From assembly GCA_963761705.1 (NCBI GenBank), contig CAVXHK010000003.1, positions 62,001 to 126,000 on the forward strand: DNA of 64,000 nucleotides, read 5' to 3'. The position numbers and the translations under genes were made by a program. The notes under the pieces are model-generated. The model was not told where the DNA came from and did not search any database. It saw only the letters and a program-made list of their open reading frames with translations. Source of the stretch: CAVVKW01 sp963761705 (lineage in GTDB: Bacteria; Verrucomicrobiota; Verrucomicrobiia; Chthoniobacterales; JAATET01). Below are positions 51,494 to 60,996 of the stretch, one piece after another (position 1 is the first letter of the stretch; each line of letters starts with the position of its first letter).

Positions 51494-52513
51494 ATGAATT
51501 TCTTCGTTCTCATCGTCTTCGGCGTCCTTCTCATCATCGGCCTGGTGCTGCTGATTGTTCTTCTCAACTTCTTCGGCATCTGGCTCCGGGCCAAGGTCGC
51601 GGACTCACCGGTCAGCTTCGGCAACCTGATCGGAATGCGGCTTCGAAAAGTTCCCACCGGTCTCGTCGTGGATAACCGCATCACCAGCGTGAAAGCTGGC
51701 CTCCCGATCAGCACCGATTTGCTCGAAGCCCACTACCTATCGGGTGGAAACATCTCGAACGTTGTCCTCGCGCTCGTCGCCGCCGACAAGGCCGGGATCA
51801 CCCTGGACTTCAACCGCGCCTGCGCGATCGACCTCGCGATCAAAGGGACCACCAAGACGGTGCTCGAAGCGGTCCGGACTAGCATTAACCCGCGGGTAAT
51901 CGATTGCCCGAATCCAGCCACCGGGAAGACGACCATCGACGCAGTTGCCCGGGATGGCATCGGTGTAAAAGTCCGCGCCCGGGTAACCGTCCGGTCAAAT
52001 CTGGACCGTTTCGTCGGCGGTGCCACGGAAGAGACCATCATCGCGCGCGTCGGCGAAGGCATCGTGACCTCGATCGGCTCGGCGATTTCTTACAAAGAAG
52101 TGCTCGAGAACCCCGACCGGATCTCGAAGCTCGTCCTCGAGAAGGGACTCGATAGCGGCACGGCGTTCGAAATTCTCTCGGTCGACATCGCCGACATCGA
52201 CATCGGCGAAAACGTCGGCGCGAAGCTGCAGGAGGAGCAGGCCGAAGCGGATAAGGTCGTTGCGCAGGCCAAGGCGGAGATGCGGCGCGCGGCTGCTGTC
52301 GCGACCGAGCAAGAAATGAAGGCGCGCGTCCAGGAGATGCGGGCAAAAGTCACCGAAGCCGAGGCGCAGGTGCCCGAAGCCATGGCCGAGGCGTTCCGCA
52401 GCGGAAACATGGGCATCCTCGATTACTTGCGGATGAAAAACATTCAGTCGGACACTGACATGCGTGAGTCGATTGCGAAGCCAGATAAGTCTCCCGGTCA
52501 GACGGGAGTCTAG
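51494..52513 (+). CDS. floA: Flotillin-like protein FloA
   Basis: A 339-residue flotillin of the YqfA/FloA type: N-terminal membrane hairpin (FVLIVFGVLLIIGLVLLIVL), the family signature FGNLIGMRLRKVPTGLVVDN, AHYLSGGNISNVVLALVAAD, SPH/PHB domain with CNPATGKTTIDAVARDGIGV-type sequence, and the Ala/Glu-rich coiled coil (EEQAEADKVVAQAKAEMRRA) that drives oligomerisation. C-terminus GNMGILDYLRMKNIQSDTDM is typical. It organises membrane microdomains and is paired with NfeD upstream. Confidence 0.95.
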   Translation: MNFFVLIVFGVLLIIGLVLLIVLLNFFGIWLRAKVADSPVSFGNLIGMRLRKVPTGLVVDNRITSVKAGLPISTDLLEAHYLSGGNISNVVLALVAADKAGITLDFNRACAIDLAIKGTTKTVLEAVRTSINPRVIDCPNPATGKTTIDAVARDGIGVKVRARVTVRSNLDRFVGGATEETIIARVGEGIVTSIGSAISYKEVLENPDRISKLVLEKGLDSGTAFEILSVDIADIDIGENVGAKLQEEQAEADKVVAQAKAEMRRAAAVATEQEMKARVQEMRAKVTEAEAQVPEAMAEAFRSGNMGILDYLRMKNIQSDTDMRESIAKPDKSPGQTGV

Positions 52514-52577
52514 TGGACGCAGTTTTCGGAGGCAGGAAGCCGCCGGTCCTTGAATTACCTCAGATCTATCAATAACC

Positions 52578-53144
52578 ATGCCTTGGGAACAGCTTGCGAT
52601 TCTGGTCATCATCGGTCTCATCAGTTTCGTGAACTGGGTGATGCAGAAGTCGGCGGAGCACAAGGAGGCGAGGCGGCTTCAAGAGCGGATCGACCGGGGT
52701 GAGCTGGAGGCTTCGGCTGAGGACGACGACTACGGTGGCGAAGCCGAGCGGGCTTACGAGGCGGAGGAGCAACGGCGTCGGTTCATGGAGGCATTGGGTC
52801 TTCCGAGCGACGATCCCGAGCCGCGTCCGCAACCGACGCAGCGGGAGCCAGTCGTCGAAGCGGCACCGTCGGTTCACGGACGCGCGCGAAATTTCCTGCA
52901 CAAGCTCTCGGGTGATCTGGAACGTCGCCTGATTCCAGAAGAGGTGGCCCCGGTCGTTCCTCCGCCCATTGTATCCCGGCCCGCACCGGTTTCGAACCGC
53001 CGTCATCGGTCCGCGAAAACGGTGGCCGCTCCATTGGCACCTGGGGGACAGTTGGAATTCTTGAGCGAGCCAGGAGGCCTGAGAAAAGCGGTGCTCGCGC
53101 AGGAGGTCCTCGGTCGCTGCAAAGGCCTCTCGTTCGACCTGTAA
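52578..53144 (+). CDS. Hypothetical membrane-anchored protein
   Basis: A 188-residue protein with a short N-terminal TM (EQLAILVIIGLISFVNWVM), an acidic charged coiled region (ARRLQERIDRGELEASAEDD), a Pro-rich disordered middle and a C-terminal conserved-looking segment (GGLRKAVLAQEVLGRCKGL). The final motif (LRKAVLAQEVLGPPKGL-like) is one I associate with small proteins found after floA in Verrucomicrobia, without known function. It is 64 bp downstream of floA and probably in the same transcript. Confidence 0.72.
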   Translation: MPWEQLAILVIIGLISFVNWVMQKSAEHKEARRLQERIDRGELEASAEDDDYGGEAERAYEAEEQRRRFMEALGLPSDDPEPRPQPTQREPVVEAAPSVHGRARNFLHKLSGDLERRLIPEEVAPVVPPPIVSRPAPVSNRRHRSAKTVAAPLAPGGQLEFLSEPGGLRKAVLAQEVLGRCKGLSFDL

Positions 53145-53397
53145 TCAAGCGCGAAGCTCGTGCGTCCCGAGGTAGGGAAGCCGCGCCGCGAGTTCCGGGG
53201 TTTCTGCGGTGAAAGGCTGAAAATGACGTGCAGACGTGCGCATTGGTTCATGATCGTCCCACGACGGGTCGGACAGATTTCGACGGACGGCGTTCATCGG
53301 TGATCCCAAGTGTGAACCCGGCGGAACGGCCTCCTTCCCTTGGCTGGACGACGTTCCCCGCCTTGCGTGAACCTACGGAATCACGTTCAGTGATCGC

Positions 53398-54357
53398 GTG
53401 GCTGAAGAACGCATTCCGAAGATCGACCTCCACCGGCACCTGGACGGTTCGGTCCGACTCGAAACGATCCTCGAGCTCGGCGAGAAGTACGATTTGGGCC
53501 TCCCTGCACGAACATTGGAAGGCCTGCGGCCTCACGTGCAGATTTCCAGTCCCCAGCCGGGACTCATGGCCTTCCTCGACAAATTTCGCTGGATGGTCGG
53601 TGTGCTGGTCAACGCGGACACCTGTCGCCGCGTTGCCTACGAAAACGTCGAGGACGCCAAGCGCGAGGGCCTGGATTACGTCGAGCTGCGCTTCAGCCCC
53701 GTCTTCATGGCGAAGCCTCATGGCTTAAGTCCGCTCGCCGTCGTCGAGGCGGTGATCGACGGAGCTCAAGCGGGGGCTAGAGCTTTCGGGGTGAAGGTGA
53801 AGCTCATTGGTATCATCAGCCGAACGTACGGCGTCGGATCGGGATGGAGCGAACTCGAGGCGCTGCTGGCGCATTGGAAAGACATCAGCGCGATCGACCT
53901 TGCCGGGGACGAGGCGCAATTTCCTCCCGAGCTTTTCGTCGAGCACTTTTCCAAGGCCAGGGACGCAGGGTGGAAGGTGACCGTTCACGCCGGGGAGGCC
54001 GGCGGGCCGGGAGGCGTCTGGACGGCGGTTCGGATGTTGGGGGCCACGCGGATCGGCCACGGCGTGCGGGCGATCGAGGACCCGAAATTGGTCGATTACC
54101 TCCGGGAGCACCGGATCGGTCTCGAGTGCTGTCTGACGTCGAACGTCCAGACGAGCACCGTGCCGGATTACGCGAGTCACCCGATCAAAGCATTTCTCGA
54201 AGCGGGCTTGCTCGCGACGATCAACACCGACGATCCGGGGATCAGCGGGATCGATCTGGATCACGAGCTGACGGTCGCAGCGCCGGAGGCCGGGTTGAGC
54301 GAGGAACAAATCCTCCAAGCGAAGCGGAATGCCGCGGAGATCGCTTTCGCACTCTAG
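53398..54357 (+). CDS. add: Adenosine deaminase
   Basis: A 319-residue metal-dependent deaminase, GTG start. Zinc ligands HxH in KIDLHRHLDGS, His in VTVHAGEAGG with the catalytic Glu, ATRIGHGVRAIED with the catalytic His, and the metal Asp in LATINTDDPGISG. YVELRFSPVFMA and AIDLAGDEAQFPPELF are also family motifs. It converts adenosine to inosine, feeding the purine nucleoside phosphorylase encoded at 19865. The 253 bp before it contain no supportable gene or recognised promoter. Confidence 0.93.
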   Translation: MAEERIPKIDLHRHLDGSVRLETILELGEKYDLGLPARTLEGLRPHVQISSPQPGLMAFLDKFRWMVGVLVNADTCRRVAYENVEDAKREGLDYVELRFSPVFMAKPHGLSPLAVVEAVIDGAQAGARAFGVKVKLIGIISRTYGVGSGWSELEALLAHWKDISAIDLAGDEAQFPPELFVEHFSKARDAGWKVTVHAGEAGGPGGVWTAVRMLGATRIGHGVRAIEDPKLVDYLREHRIGLECCLTSNVQTSTVPDYASHPIKAFLEAGLLATINTDDPGISGIDLDHELTVAAPEAGLSEEQILQAKRNAAEIAFAL

Positions 54358-54408
54358 ATTCGCACTTTTCGGGTTCCGCATCGAACCGCGGGCTGCGAGG
54401 ATTGTGGG

Positions 54409-55020
54409 ATGGGTATGGACGAAAGTGTTTTGGTTGTTCCGAGGTCGATCTTCGACGAAGTCGGCAGTTTTCAGGGGTTTTGCGGTGAGCCGGAGCCTTA
54501 TTTGAACGCGTTCTTCCAGTCGGGAAATAACCATTTTGCTCCACGTTCCGAGGTGGAGACGGATCCGTCACGCAAGCAGATCATTCCCTACGCGGTTTTT
54601 CGATTTGAAGACCGAATTCTCCACTACGTCCGGGGTGGAGGAGGTGGGGAAAAGCGGTTACTGGCGAAGGGGTCGATCGGGATCGGCGGGCACATTAATG
54701 ACTCGGACGTGGCGTTAGCGACTTTCGACACCCAAACTTACCGGAAGGCGGTCGATCGCGAGATCTCGGAAGAACTCCGGATCCAGGACGGATTTACGGA
54801 CCGAATCGTTGGCCTGATTAACGACGACAGCACCGAGGTCGGTCGGGTCCACCTCGGGGTGGTTCACTTGGTCGCGTTGAACTCGGACCGCGTATCCGCT
54901 GGAGAGACGGTGATCGAACAGCTCGATTTTCTAACCGAAGCGTGTCTCCGCGAGCGGATGGAGACGATGGAAAGTTGGTCGCAGATCGTTCTGCGCGGGT
55001 GGAGTCAGTTCGAAGGCTGA
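54409..55020 (+). CDS. Nudix-like phosphoesterase (COG4112-type)
   Basis: A 203-residue protein. YAVFRFEDRILHYVRGGGGG and LLAKGSIGIGGHINDSD lead into a Nudix-like box: the Gly of GGHIN, then AVDREISEELRIQ providing the REXXEE helix. The spacing is longer than the classical GX5EX7REUXEEXGU because of an insertion (VALATFDTQTYRK). VGRVHLGVVHLVAL follows. Proteins of this group are annotated as predicted MutT-family phosphoesterases. Substrate unknown. It begins 52 bp after add. Confidence 0.82.
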   Translation: MGMDESVLVVPRSIFDEVGSFQGFCGEPEPYLNAFFQSGNNHFAPRSEVETDPSRKQIIPYAVFRFEDRILHYVRGGGGGEKRLLAKGSIGIGGHINDSDVALATFDTQTYRKAVDREISEELRIQDGFTDRIVGLINDDSTEVGRVHLGVVHLVALNSDRVSAGETVIEQLDFLTEACLRERMETMESWSQIVLRGWSQFEG

Positions 55021-55036
55021 GCGGTGATAACCTCCG

Positions 55037-55564
55037 CTACCAGTTTGTGATCCACTTTACTTCGTCGGTGCTGTTTTTCTTGCCCTGCGACCAGAGGTCA
55101 AAGAAAAACTCCCCACTGCGGTCGGGATCGCCGGGAAATTCGTAGCGGTAAGGGTTTCCGAAGGGATCGACGAGGGTGCTGGCGGCTAGATTGGTCTCGT
55201 AGGGAGCGTTCTTGTTCTGAACGCTGAGCATGTTCGGGGGGATCTCGAAGTAAATTTTCGTGCCGTCGTTGATCGGATCGAGTGCGAGGACTTTGATCAA
55301 TTCCCGTGTCGACGTGTCCCCTCCATTCGCCGTTGGATACGTCCCATTGTCAATTTTGTAGCTCTCCAGCGCACTTTCCAGCGCCGCGATCTCCGTCTTT
55401 GCGCGAGACGTCGCCGCCTTTTCTTGCACGAAGCCAGACGTCTGGAGGATCAAGCCTGCCAGGATCGCAATGACGGCGACGACGACCAGCAGCTCGATGA
55501 GCGTGAAGGCGCGTTGCGCGTTTCGACGGACGGAACTAGCCGGATGGGGGATCATCGTTTTCAC
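55037..55564 (-). CDS. Type II secretion major pseudopilin GspG-like
   Basis: A 175-residue prepilin: a basic leader ending at RAFTLIELLVVVAVIAILAG (cleavage before Phe, Glu5 present), then KTEIAALESALESYKIDNGTYPT, the hallmark GspG helix and loop, DPFGNPYRYEFPGD and DLWSQGKKNS, which form the Ca-binding C-terminal loop region. It follows gspF by 20 bp on the minus strand. Other T2SS genes are not in the window, so the rest of the machine must be encoded elsewhere. Confidence 0.92.
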   Translation of the reverse strand: MKTMIPHPASSVRRNAQRAFTLIELLVVVAVIAILAGLILQTSGFVQEKAATSRAKTEIAALESALESYKIDNGTYPTANGGDTSTRELIKVLALDPINDGTKIYFEIPPNMLSVQNKNAPYETNLAASTLVDPFGNPYRYEFPGDPDRSGEFFFDLWSQGKKNSTDEVKWITNW

Positions 55565-55584
55565 GGGTGAAGCGTAGCGCAGGT

Positions 55585-56856
55585 CTACTGCGACTGCATC
55601 CCCTGAATGATGCTGATGAGCGGCAGGAAGAGAGCGATAACGATCGTTCCGACGATCACCGCCAGGAAAACGATCATGATCGGCTCCAAGAGCGACGTGA
55701 GGCCTTGGACGGCATTGTCGACTTCGTCGTCGTAAACTTCCGCGACCTTGAGGAGCATCTCGGGCAGCTGCCCCGTTTCTTCGCCGACGTCGATCATGCT
55801 GATGACCATGGGCGGGAAGACGCCACTCGCCTCGAGCGGCTGGACGATGGATTCACCTTCCTTGACCGCGTCGTGCACCTTGCCGATGGCGTCGGCGATG
55901 ACGGTGTTACCGGCGGTCTCACGGGTGATGAGGAGGGCTTGGAGGATCGGGACGCCGCTGGTGACGAGCGTACCGAGCGTCCGGCTGAAGCGCGAAATGG
56001 CGCTTTTTCGGGTGAGATCGCCGAAGAGCGGGGCCTTCAACTTGATGTTGTCGATGGCCATGATGCCCTTGGCCGTCCGGGAGACGAGTTTGTAGACGAT
56101 GAAAAGGACCACCGCACCGACAATGATGAGGAGGATGTGATTCTTAACGAGGTTACTACTCGCGATGACAAACTGCGTGAGAGCCGGTAGCGGCTTGCCA
56201 CCGAGCATGTCCGCGAAGATCGCCTCGAACTTCGGAACGATGAAGACGAGGAGGAAGCCCATGATCGCGATGGCGATGACGAGCACGATGACCGGGTAAA
56301 ACATGGCCGCGACGACCTTGTTCTTGATTTTCTGGGCTTTTTCCTGGAATTCGGCAAGGCGCAGGAGGACGAGCTCGAGCACACCGCCGAGTTCGCCGGC
56401 TTTCACCATGTTCACGTAGAGCTTGTTAAAGATCTTCGGATGGCCGGTGAGGCTGTCGGAGAAAGTGCTGCCGCCTTGCACGGACTCGGCAAGCTGCGTG
56501 ATGGTGGATTTGAGGACGGGATCGCGCTCCTGTTTGGCCAGAACCGTGAGACTGCGAAGCAGCGGGAGACCGGCGTCGATGAGCGTTGCGAGCTGCCGGG
56601 TAAAGATCATGAGGATCTTGCCCTTGATCGTCTGCTTGGCGAAAAGGGAGGAACCCTTTTTCGCGGGAGCGCCCGCCGCTGCCTTCGGGGCGACGGATTT
56701 TTTCGCCTTGGCCGCTTTGGATGCTTCGTCGACCGAGGTCGGGTAGTAACCAGCCTGTCGGAGCTGGCCGACGGCTTCGTTCTGCGAGGGGGCGTCGATC
56801 TCGCCGGTGACTTGCTGGCCGCGGGCGTCGAGAGCTACGTAGGAGAAGTTTGGCAT
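55585..56856 (-). CDS. Type II secretion/type IV pilus inner membrane protein GspF/PilC
   Basis: The ATG at 56856 gives MPNFSYVALDARGQQVTGEI, the standard family start. A ~45-residue Ala/Lys linker (AAKAKKSVAPKAAAGAPAKK) precedes the first T2SSF domain (FTRQLATLIDAGLPLLRSLT, ESVQGGSTFSDSLTGHPKIF, MVKAGELGGVLELVLLRLAE). It has three TM helices (VVAAMFYPVIVLVIAIAIMG; ILLIIVGAVVLFIVYKLV; PIMIVFLAVIVGTIVIALFL) and a second T2SSF domain (RFSRTLGTLVTSGVPILQAL, MISMIDVGEETGQLPEMLLK). It is the membrane platform for pseudopilus assembly; the adjacent gspG is the pseudopilin. Confidence 0.94.
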   Translation of the reverse strand: MPNFSYVALDARGQQVTGEIDAPSQNEAVGQLRQAGYYPTSVDEASKAAKAKKSVAPKAAAGAPAKKGSSLFAKQTIKGKILMIFTRQLATLIDAGLPLLRSLTVLAKQERDPVLKSTITQLAESVQGGSTFSDSLTGHPKIFNKLYVNMVKAGELGGVLELVLLRLAEFQEKAQKIKNKVVAAMFYPVIVLVIAIAIMGFLLVFIVPKFEAIFADMLGGKPLPALTQFVIASSNLVKNHILLIIVGAVVLFIVYKLVSRTAKGIMAIDNIKLKAPLFGDLTRKSAISRFSRTLGTLVTSGVPILQALLITRETAGNTVIADAIGKVHDAVKEGESIVQPLEASGVFPPMVISMIDVGEETGQLPEMLLKVAEVYDDEVDNAVQGLTSLLEPIMIVFLAVIVGTIVIALFLPLISIIQGMQSQ

Positions 56857-56942
56857 GGTCTGGTGAGGAAAAAGCGGGAAAAGTTTTCGGAAAGTGCCGG
56901 TAAACTCTCCGGTAGACAAGTTTTAGTCCAGCACAGAACGCG

Positions 56943-57554
56943 CTAAAATTGCAGCCAGGGATTGCCGGCGCGCTCGGTGCCGACGGTGGTCGCGGGGCCG
57001 TGGCCGGGATGGACGATGGTGGAGTCGGGAAGGGTGAGGATTTTTTCGCGAATCCCGCTGAGTAGCAACTCGGCGTCCCCGCCCGGGAGGTCGGCTCGAC
57101 CGACCCCGCCGCGGAAAAGCACGTCGCCGCCGAAGAGGTATTCCGATTCTTCCAACAGAAAACACAGGCTACCGGGGCAGTGGCCGGGGACTTCGAGAAC
57201 GCGGAAAGTCAGCCCGGCAAAAGTCGCCGCGGGCGTCGCGGCGACAACGATCGCTTCGGCGACGGGTTCGACTTCGAGCGCAAAGCCCCAATTTCGGAAG
57301 AACGCGCGATCCGTGATCATCGGCACCGTATCCGCGTGGCAATAAACCGCGCAGCCGTGGCGGGCGCGGATCGCCTCGGCGTCGGCCGTATGGTCGAAGT
57401 GTCCGTGGGTGAGCAGGAGGGTGTGAATTTCCGCTTTGGCGAAGTGTTCGTCCGCTCCTTGGGGGGCATCGATGAGAATGCCGCCCTGGGGGGCGTCGAG
57501 GAGAAAGGCGTTGGTGTCGAGCGCTCCGCCCGTAAATTCTTCGAACTGAATCAT
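56943..57554 (-). CDS. MBL-fold hydrolase (glyoxalase II-like)
   Basis: The ATG at 57554 gives MIQFEEFTGGALDTNAFLL. Zinc motif LLLTHGHFDHTADAEAIRA (THxHxDH), then HCPGSLCFLLE, LFGGDVLFRGGVGRADLPG and VHPGHGPATTVGTER, all as in the glyoxalase II/YcbL group. At 203 residues it lacks the C-terminal substrate-binding domain of true GloB and is closer to YcbL-type thioesterases. It faces away from the prc gene with a 68-bp gap. Confidence 0.92.
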   Translation of the reverse strand: MIQFEEFTGGALDTNAFLLDAPQGGILIDAPQGADEHFAKAEIHTLLLTHGHFDHTADAEAIRARHGCAVYCHADTVPMITDRAFFRNWGFALEVEPVAEAIVVAATPAATFAGLTFRVLEVPGHCPGSLCFLLEESEYLFGGDVLFRGGVGRADLPGGDAELLLSGIREKILTLPDSTIVHPGHGPATTVGTERAGNPWLQF

Positions 57555-57622
57555 GGAAATGTGGTCTACCACCCTATGCGAGTTTGATTTTGGGCGAACC
57601 CTCTGTAACGGTTCCTTTCGAT

Positions 57623-59813
57623 ATGAGAAGAAAGTTGTTCGTCAGAGCGGTGTTGGTGGCGGTCGTTGGTTGGTCGGTAAGCGTCGGCGAGGCCCGCGCG
57701 GACGTGAATCTCGATAAGGTTGCCGTCTCGGTTGCCCGGTTGCTCGAGCAGGGGCATTACTCCCGTCAGAAACTCAACGACACGGTGTCGCAGTCGCTGC
57801 TCGATCAATACCTCGACGATCTTGATCCGAGTCGGCTCTTCTTCCTGCAGGCCGACATCACGGAATTTCAGCAGAAATACGGGACCCGCCTCGACAACCG
57901 GATCCTCTCCGGCGACCTCAATCCTGCCCGCGAGATTTTCAGCCGTTACAAACTCCGCGTCACCGACCGCGTGGAGGCCAATCGACCGCTGATCGACAAA
58001 CCTTACAAATTCGACACCGACGCGACCGTTCAGATCGACCGCAAGGACGCCGCCTGGCCGAGCGACGAAGCGGAGGCCGACGCGCTCTGGGCGAGGCGCA
58101 TCGAGGCCGAGCTGCTCCAGGAGACGCTCAACGAGCACGACGACATCGAGCGCACCCCGCCGCAGATCATCGCCAAGCGGCAGGACCAACTCCTGCGCAA
58201 CGTCGAAGAGATGGACGACGAGTCGATCGTCTCGGACTTCCTTGCCGCCCTGGCCCGCACCTACGACCCGCATTCGGAATACATGAGTCCGTCGGAGCTG
58301 GAGAACTTCGAGATCCAGATGAGCCTCTCGCTCGAAGGCGTCGGCGCGGTGCTCCAATCCGAGGACGGTTACGCGAAGGTCAAGGAAGTCGTCCCCGGCG
58401 GTCCCGCCGATCTGGAAGGCCACCTCGCGGTGAATGACCGCATTTCCGCCGTCGCGCAAGGCGACGAACCCTTTGAGGACGTGGTCGACATGAAACTCGA
58501 CAAGGTCGTGGAAAAGATCCGCGGTAAACGCGGCACCGTCGTCCGCCTCCAAGTCATCCCCGCGAACACGGCGGGTGGCGCGAAGCGCAAAATCGTCACC
58601 ATCACGCGGGACGAAGTCAGTCTCAAGGACCAGGAGGCCAAGGCCGAGATCATCGACATGGAGCAGCCGGATGGCAGCCAAGTGCGCGTTGGCTGGATCG
58701 AGCTTCCCGGCCTTCTACGCCGACTTCGAGAAGCGCGGGAGCGAGGGCGGTCGCAGCACGACCAAGGACGTACTTGCTCTCCTGAATCGCCTGACCGCCG
58801 AGGGCATCGAGTCGCTGGTGATCGACCTGCGCCAGGACGGCGGCGGCTCGCTCGAGGAAGCGATTAACATGACGGGGCTCTTCATTCAGGAGGGTCCGGT
58901 CGTTCAATCGAAGAATTCGAACGGTGAAGTTGAGGTCTCCTACGACCGCGACACTTCCGTGGCCTACGACGGCCCGATGATTGTGCTCATGAATCGACTG
59001 AGCGCATCCGCCAGCGAGATCTTCGCCGCCGCTCTGCAAGACTACGGTCGCGCCGTGATCGTCGGCGACGAGAAGAGCTTTGGGAAAGGGACCGTGCAGA
59101 CGATGCTCGATATCGGGCGCTTCATGCCGTTCTTCAGCCTCGGCGGGTCGGAAGCCGGAGCGCTCAAGCTTACGATCAACAAATTTTACCGTGTCCGGGG
59201 CGGCTCGACCCAACTCGAAGGAGTCAAGTCCGACATCGTCCTACCATCGATCACCGACAACCCCGAGATTGGCGAGAACGCGTTGCCGAATCCGTTGCCC
59301 TACGACGAAGTCGCCCCGGAGAAAATAGCCTTCAGCGGAGACGTGAACGGACTCCTCCTCGATACTTTGCGAGACCGCTCGGCGGCCCGCATTGTCGAAG
59401 ACGAAGAATTCAAATACCTTCAGGGCGATCTCGCCCGGTTGCAGGCGAAGATCGAGTCCAACGCCATCTCCCTCAACCTCGATGAGCGCCAGCTGGAGAT
59501 CGACGAAGGCAACGACCGAAAGGAAAAGCGCAAGGCCGAGCGCGCCGAACGCGGCCCGGCCTTTCCGGCCAAGGCGTACGAAGTGACCCTAGAAAACGCG
59601 GGCGCCGACGGACTCACGTCGGTCGCGTTCGACCGCAAGAAGGATCGCCAGATGTTCGATCCCGACGCCGATGACGAAGACGAGGAGGTCTTTCCCGACG
59701 CGATCCGGAACGAGGCTCTGCGCATCGCGACCGACATGGTGGAACTGCGGGATGAGAAAAAAACTGCTGCCGTGCGCGGCGACAATTCATCTAGCGATCA
59801 GTTACAGGATTGA
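57623..59813 (+). CDS. Carboxy-terminal processing (tail-specific) protease Prc/CtpA-like, single-base frameshift
   Basis: ATG start at 57623 and a signal peptide (FVRAVLVAVVGWSVSVGEAR). The N-terminal domain (YLDDLDPSRLFFLQADITEF, ARTYDPHSEYMSPSELENF) and PDZ domain (GVGAVLQSEDGYAKVKEVVP, HLAVNDRISAV) are typical of long Prc. At 58709-58710 an extra G breaks the frame after VGWIELP; removal continues into AFYADFEKRGSEGG and the S41 core: LRQDGGGSLEEAINMTGLF, the nucleophile Ser in NRLSASASEIFAAALQDYGR and the Lys in DEKSFGKGTVQTM. The C-terminal DUF3340-like region (DERQLEIDEGNDRKEKRKAE) is present. Combined length is ~730 residues. The conserved active site on both sides of the shift argues against long-standing decay. 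Confidence 0.9.
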
Positions 59814-59885
59814 CACCAGGGGCGCAAAGGCGGCAACTTTTGAAAGCCAAAGCCGCCCGAAACCCGTAGAGATTTTCCCCATCGT

Positions 59886-60587
59886 ATGAGCGAACCGAAG
59901 AAAGAAACCGTCCGCATCGTCCTCCCGCCGCGCAAAGACGGTCAGGCGGCCACTTCCACCCCGCGCGAGTCGGCCATGATCAATCTCCCGCCGAAGCCCG
60001 TTTCGGCGAAGCCACCCGAGGCAGATGCTCCGTCCGATCCTTCGACTCCTGAGCCGACACCGGCTGAGGCCGCGCCGAGCGCTCCCGAGCCGCCCGCTGG
60101 CTTGAAGCCACCGTCGCCGCCGTCCGGGCCGAAGCCACCGTCCGCTCCAGCTCCTCCCGCCGGGCTCAAGCCCGCTGCGCCCAAGCCTCCGGGTGCCCCG
60201 ACGGCACCCGCCGCCCCCAAGCCAGCCGGAACTCCGGCCGCGCCCACTGCGCCGGGTGGACTCAAGCCCGCCGCCGCGCCGACGAGCCCGATGCCGATGA
60301 AGCCATCGGCTCCCAAGCCGATCGGCCCTGCTCCGGTCGCCGCCAAGCCTCAGCCAAAAAAAGAAACCGCCAAGGTAACCCCGGTTCCCGCCGCGGCACC
60401 GAAGCCCCAAGCCACCGTGCAGCTGCAGAAGCCATCCGCTTCCGCCGCCAAGCCCGATTTTAAAATCCAGTCCGCCCCGGCAGTCGTCGAAGCGGACACA
60501 TCCGACGAACCCGATATGACTCTCAGTGTTGTTGCCACCGTAGCCGCCGTCCTCGCTCTGCTCGTGCAAGTTTGGTTCTTGATGTAG
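59886..60587 (+). CDS. Pro/Ala-rich tail-anchored hypothetical protein
   Basis: A 233-residue protein. Residues 1-30 (KKETVRIVLPPRKDGQ) are a short conserved-looking cytoplasmic start. Residues ~35-205 are almost entirely Pro, Ala, Lys and Ser in KPP/KPA repeats, certainly disordered. A single C-terminal TM (MTLSVVATVAAVLALLVQVW) ends the protein. Codons remain GC-rich like the neighbours. The ETVRIVLPPRKDG/PRESAMINLPPKP pattern recurs in Verrucomicrobia next to trx, but the function is unknown; a membrane-tethered spacer or TonB-like periplasm-spanning role would need the opposite topology. Confidence 0.75.
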   Translation: MSEPKKETVRIVLPPRKDGQAATSTPRESAMINLPPKPVSAKPPEADAPSDPSTPEPTPAEAAPSAPEPPAGLKPPSPPSGPKPPSAPAPPAGLKPAAPKPPGAPTAPAAPKPAGTPAAPTAPGGLKPAAAPTSPMPMKPSAPKPIGPAPVAAKPQPKKETAKVTPVPAAAPKPQATVQLQKPSASAAKPDFKIQSAPAVVEADTSDEPDMTLSVVATVAAVLALLVQVWFLM

Positions 60588-60607
60588 GTTCCCTTTGGCG
60601 GACGACG

Positions 60608-60625
60608 CGGACGACGCGTCGTCCG
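60608..60625. repeat. Perfect 18-bp palindrome upstream of trxA
   Basis: CGGACGACGCGTCGTCCG is a perfect palindrome without spacer, preceded by a direct GGCGGACGACG repeat. It lies 20 bp after the Pro/Ala-rich gene and 48 bp before trxA. No T tract follows. It might be an operator or a transcript-end structure. Confidence 0.6.
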
Positions 60626-60672
60626 AGCAGGTTCTCCCCAGAGCGAACGCAAATTTTTAACGAACTAGTTTT

Positions 60673-60996
60673 ATGGCCAGCGCAAACGTTGTCGAATTGA
60701 CCGACGCAAATTTTGATTCCGAAATCTCCGGCTCCGACGTCCCCGTCCTCGTGGATTTCTGGGCACCTTGGTGTGGACCTTGCAAAATGATTGCACCGGT
60801 TATCGACGAGATCGCCGACGAGCAAGCGGGATCCGCCAAGATCGGTAAGCTCAACGTCGACGACAACCCGGCCGTCGCCGCTAAATTCCGCGTCCAAGCC
60901 ATCCCAACCATCCTCATCTTCAAGGGTGGAGCAATGGTCGAGCAGATCACCGGTCTCAAGAGTAAGGCCGACCTCATCGCCGCCCTCGGCGTCTGA
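60673..60996 (+). CDS. trxA: Thioredoxin
   Basis: A 107-residue thioredoxin: VELTDANFDSEISGSDVPVL, active site FWAPWCGPCKMIAPVID (WCGPC), KLNVDDNPAVAAKFRVQAIP with the cis-Pro in AIPTILIF, and GGAMVEQITGLKSKADLIAAL. It is a cytoplasmic disulfide reductase. Codon choice and length are standard. The 286 bp after it, up to the convergent DUF192 gene, hold no supportable gene. Confidence 0.97.
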   Translation: MASANVVELTDANFDSEISGSDVPVLVDFWAPWCGPCKMIAPVIDEIADEQAGSAKIGKLNVDDNPAVAAKFRVQAIPTILIFKGGAMVEQITGLKSKADLIAALGV

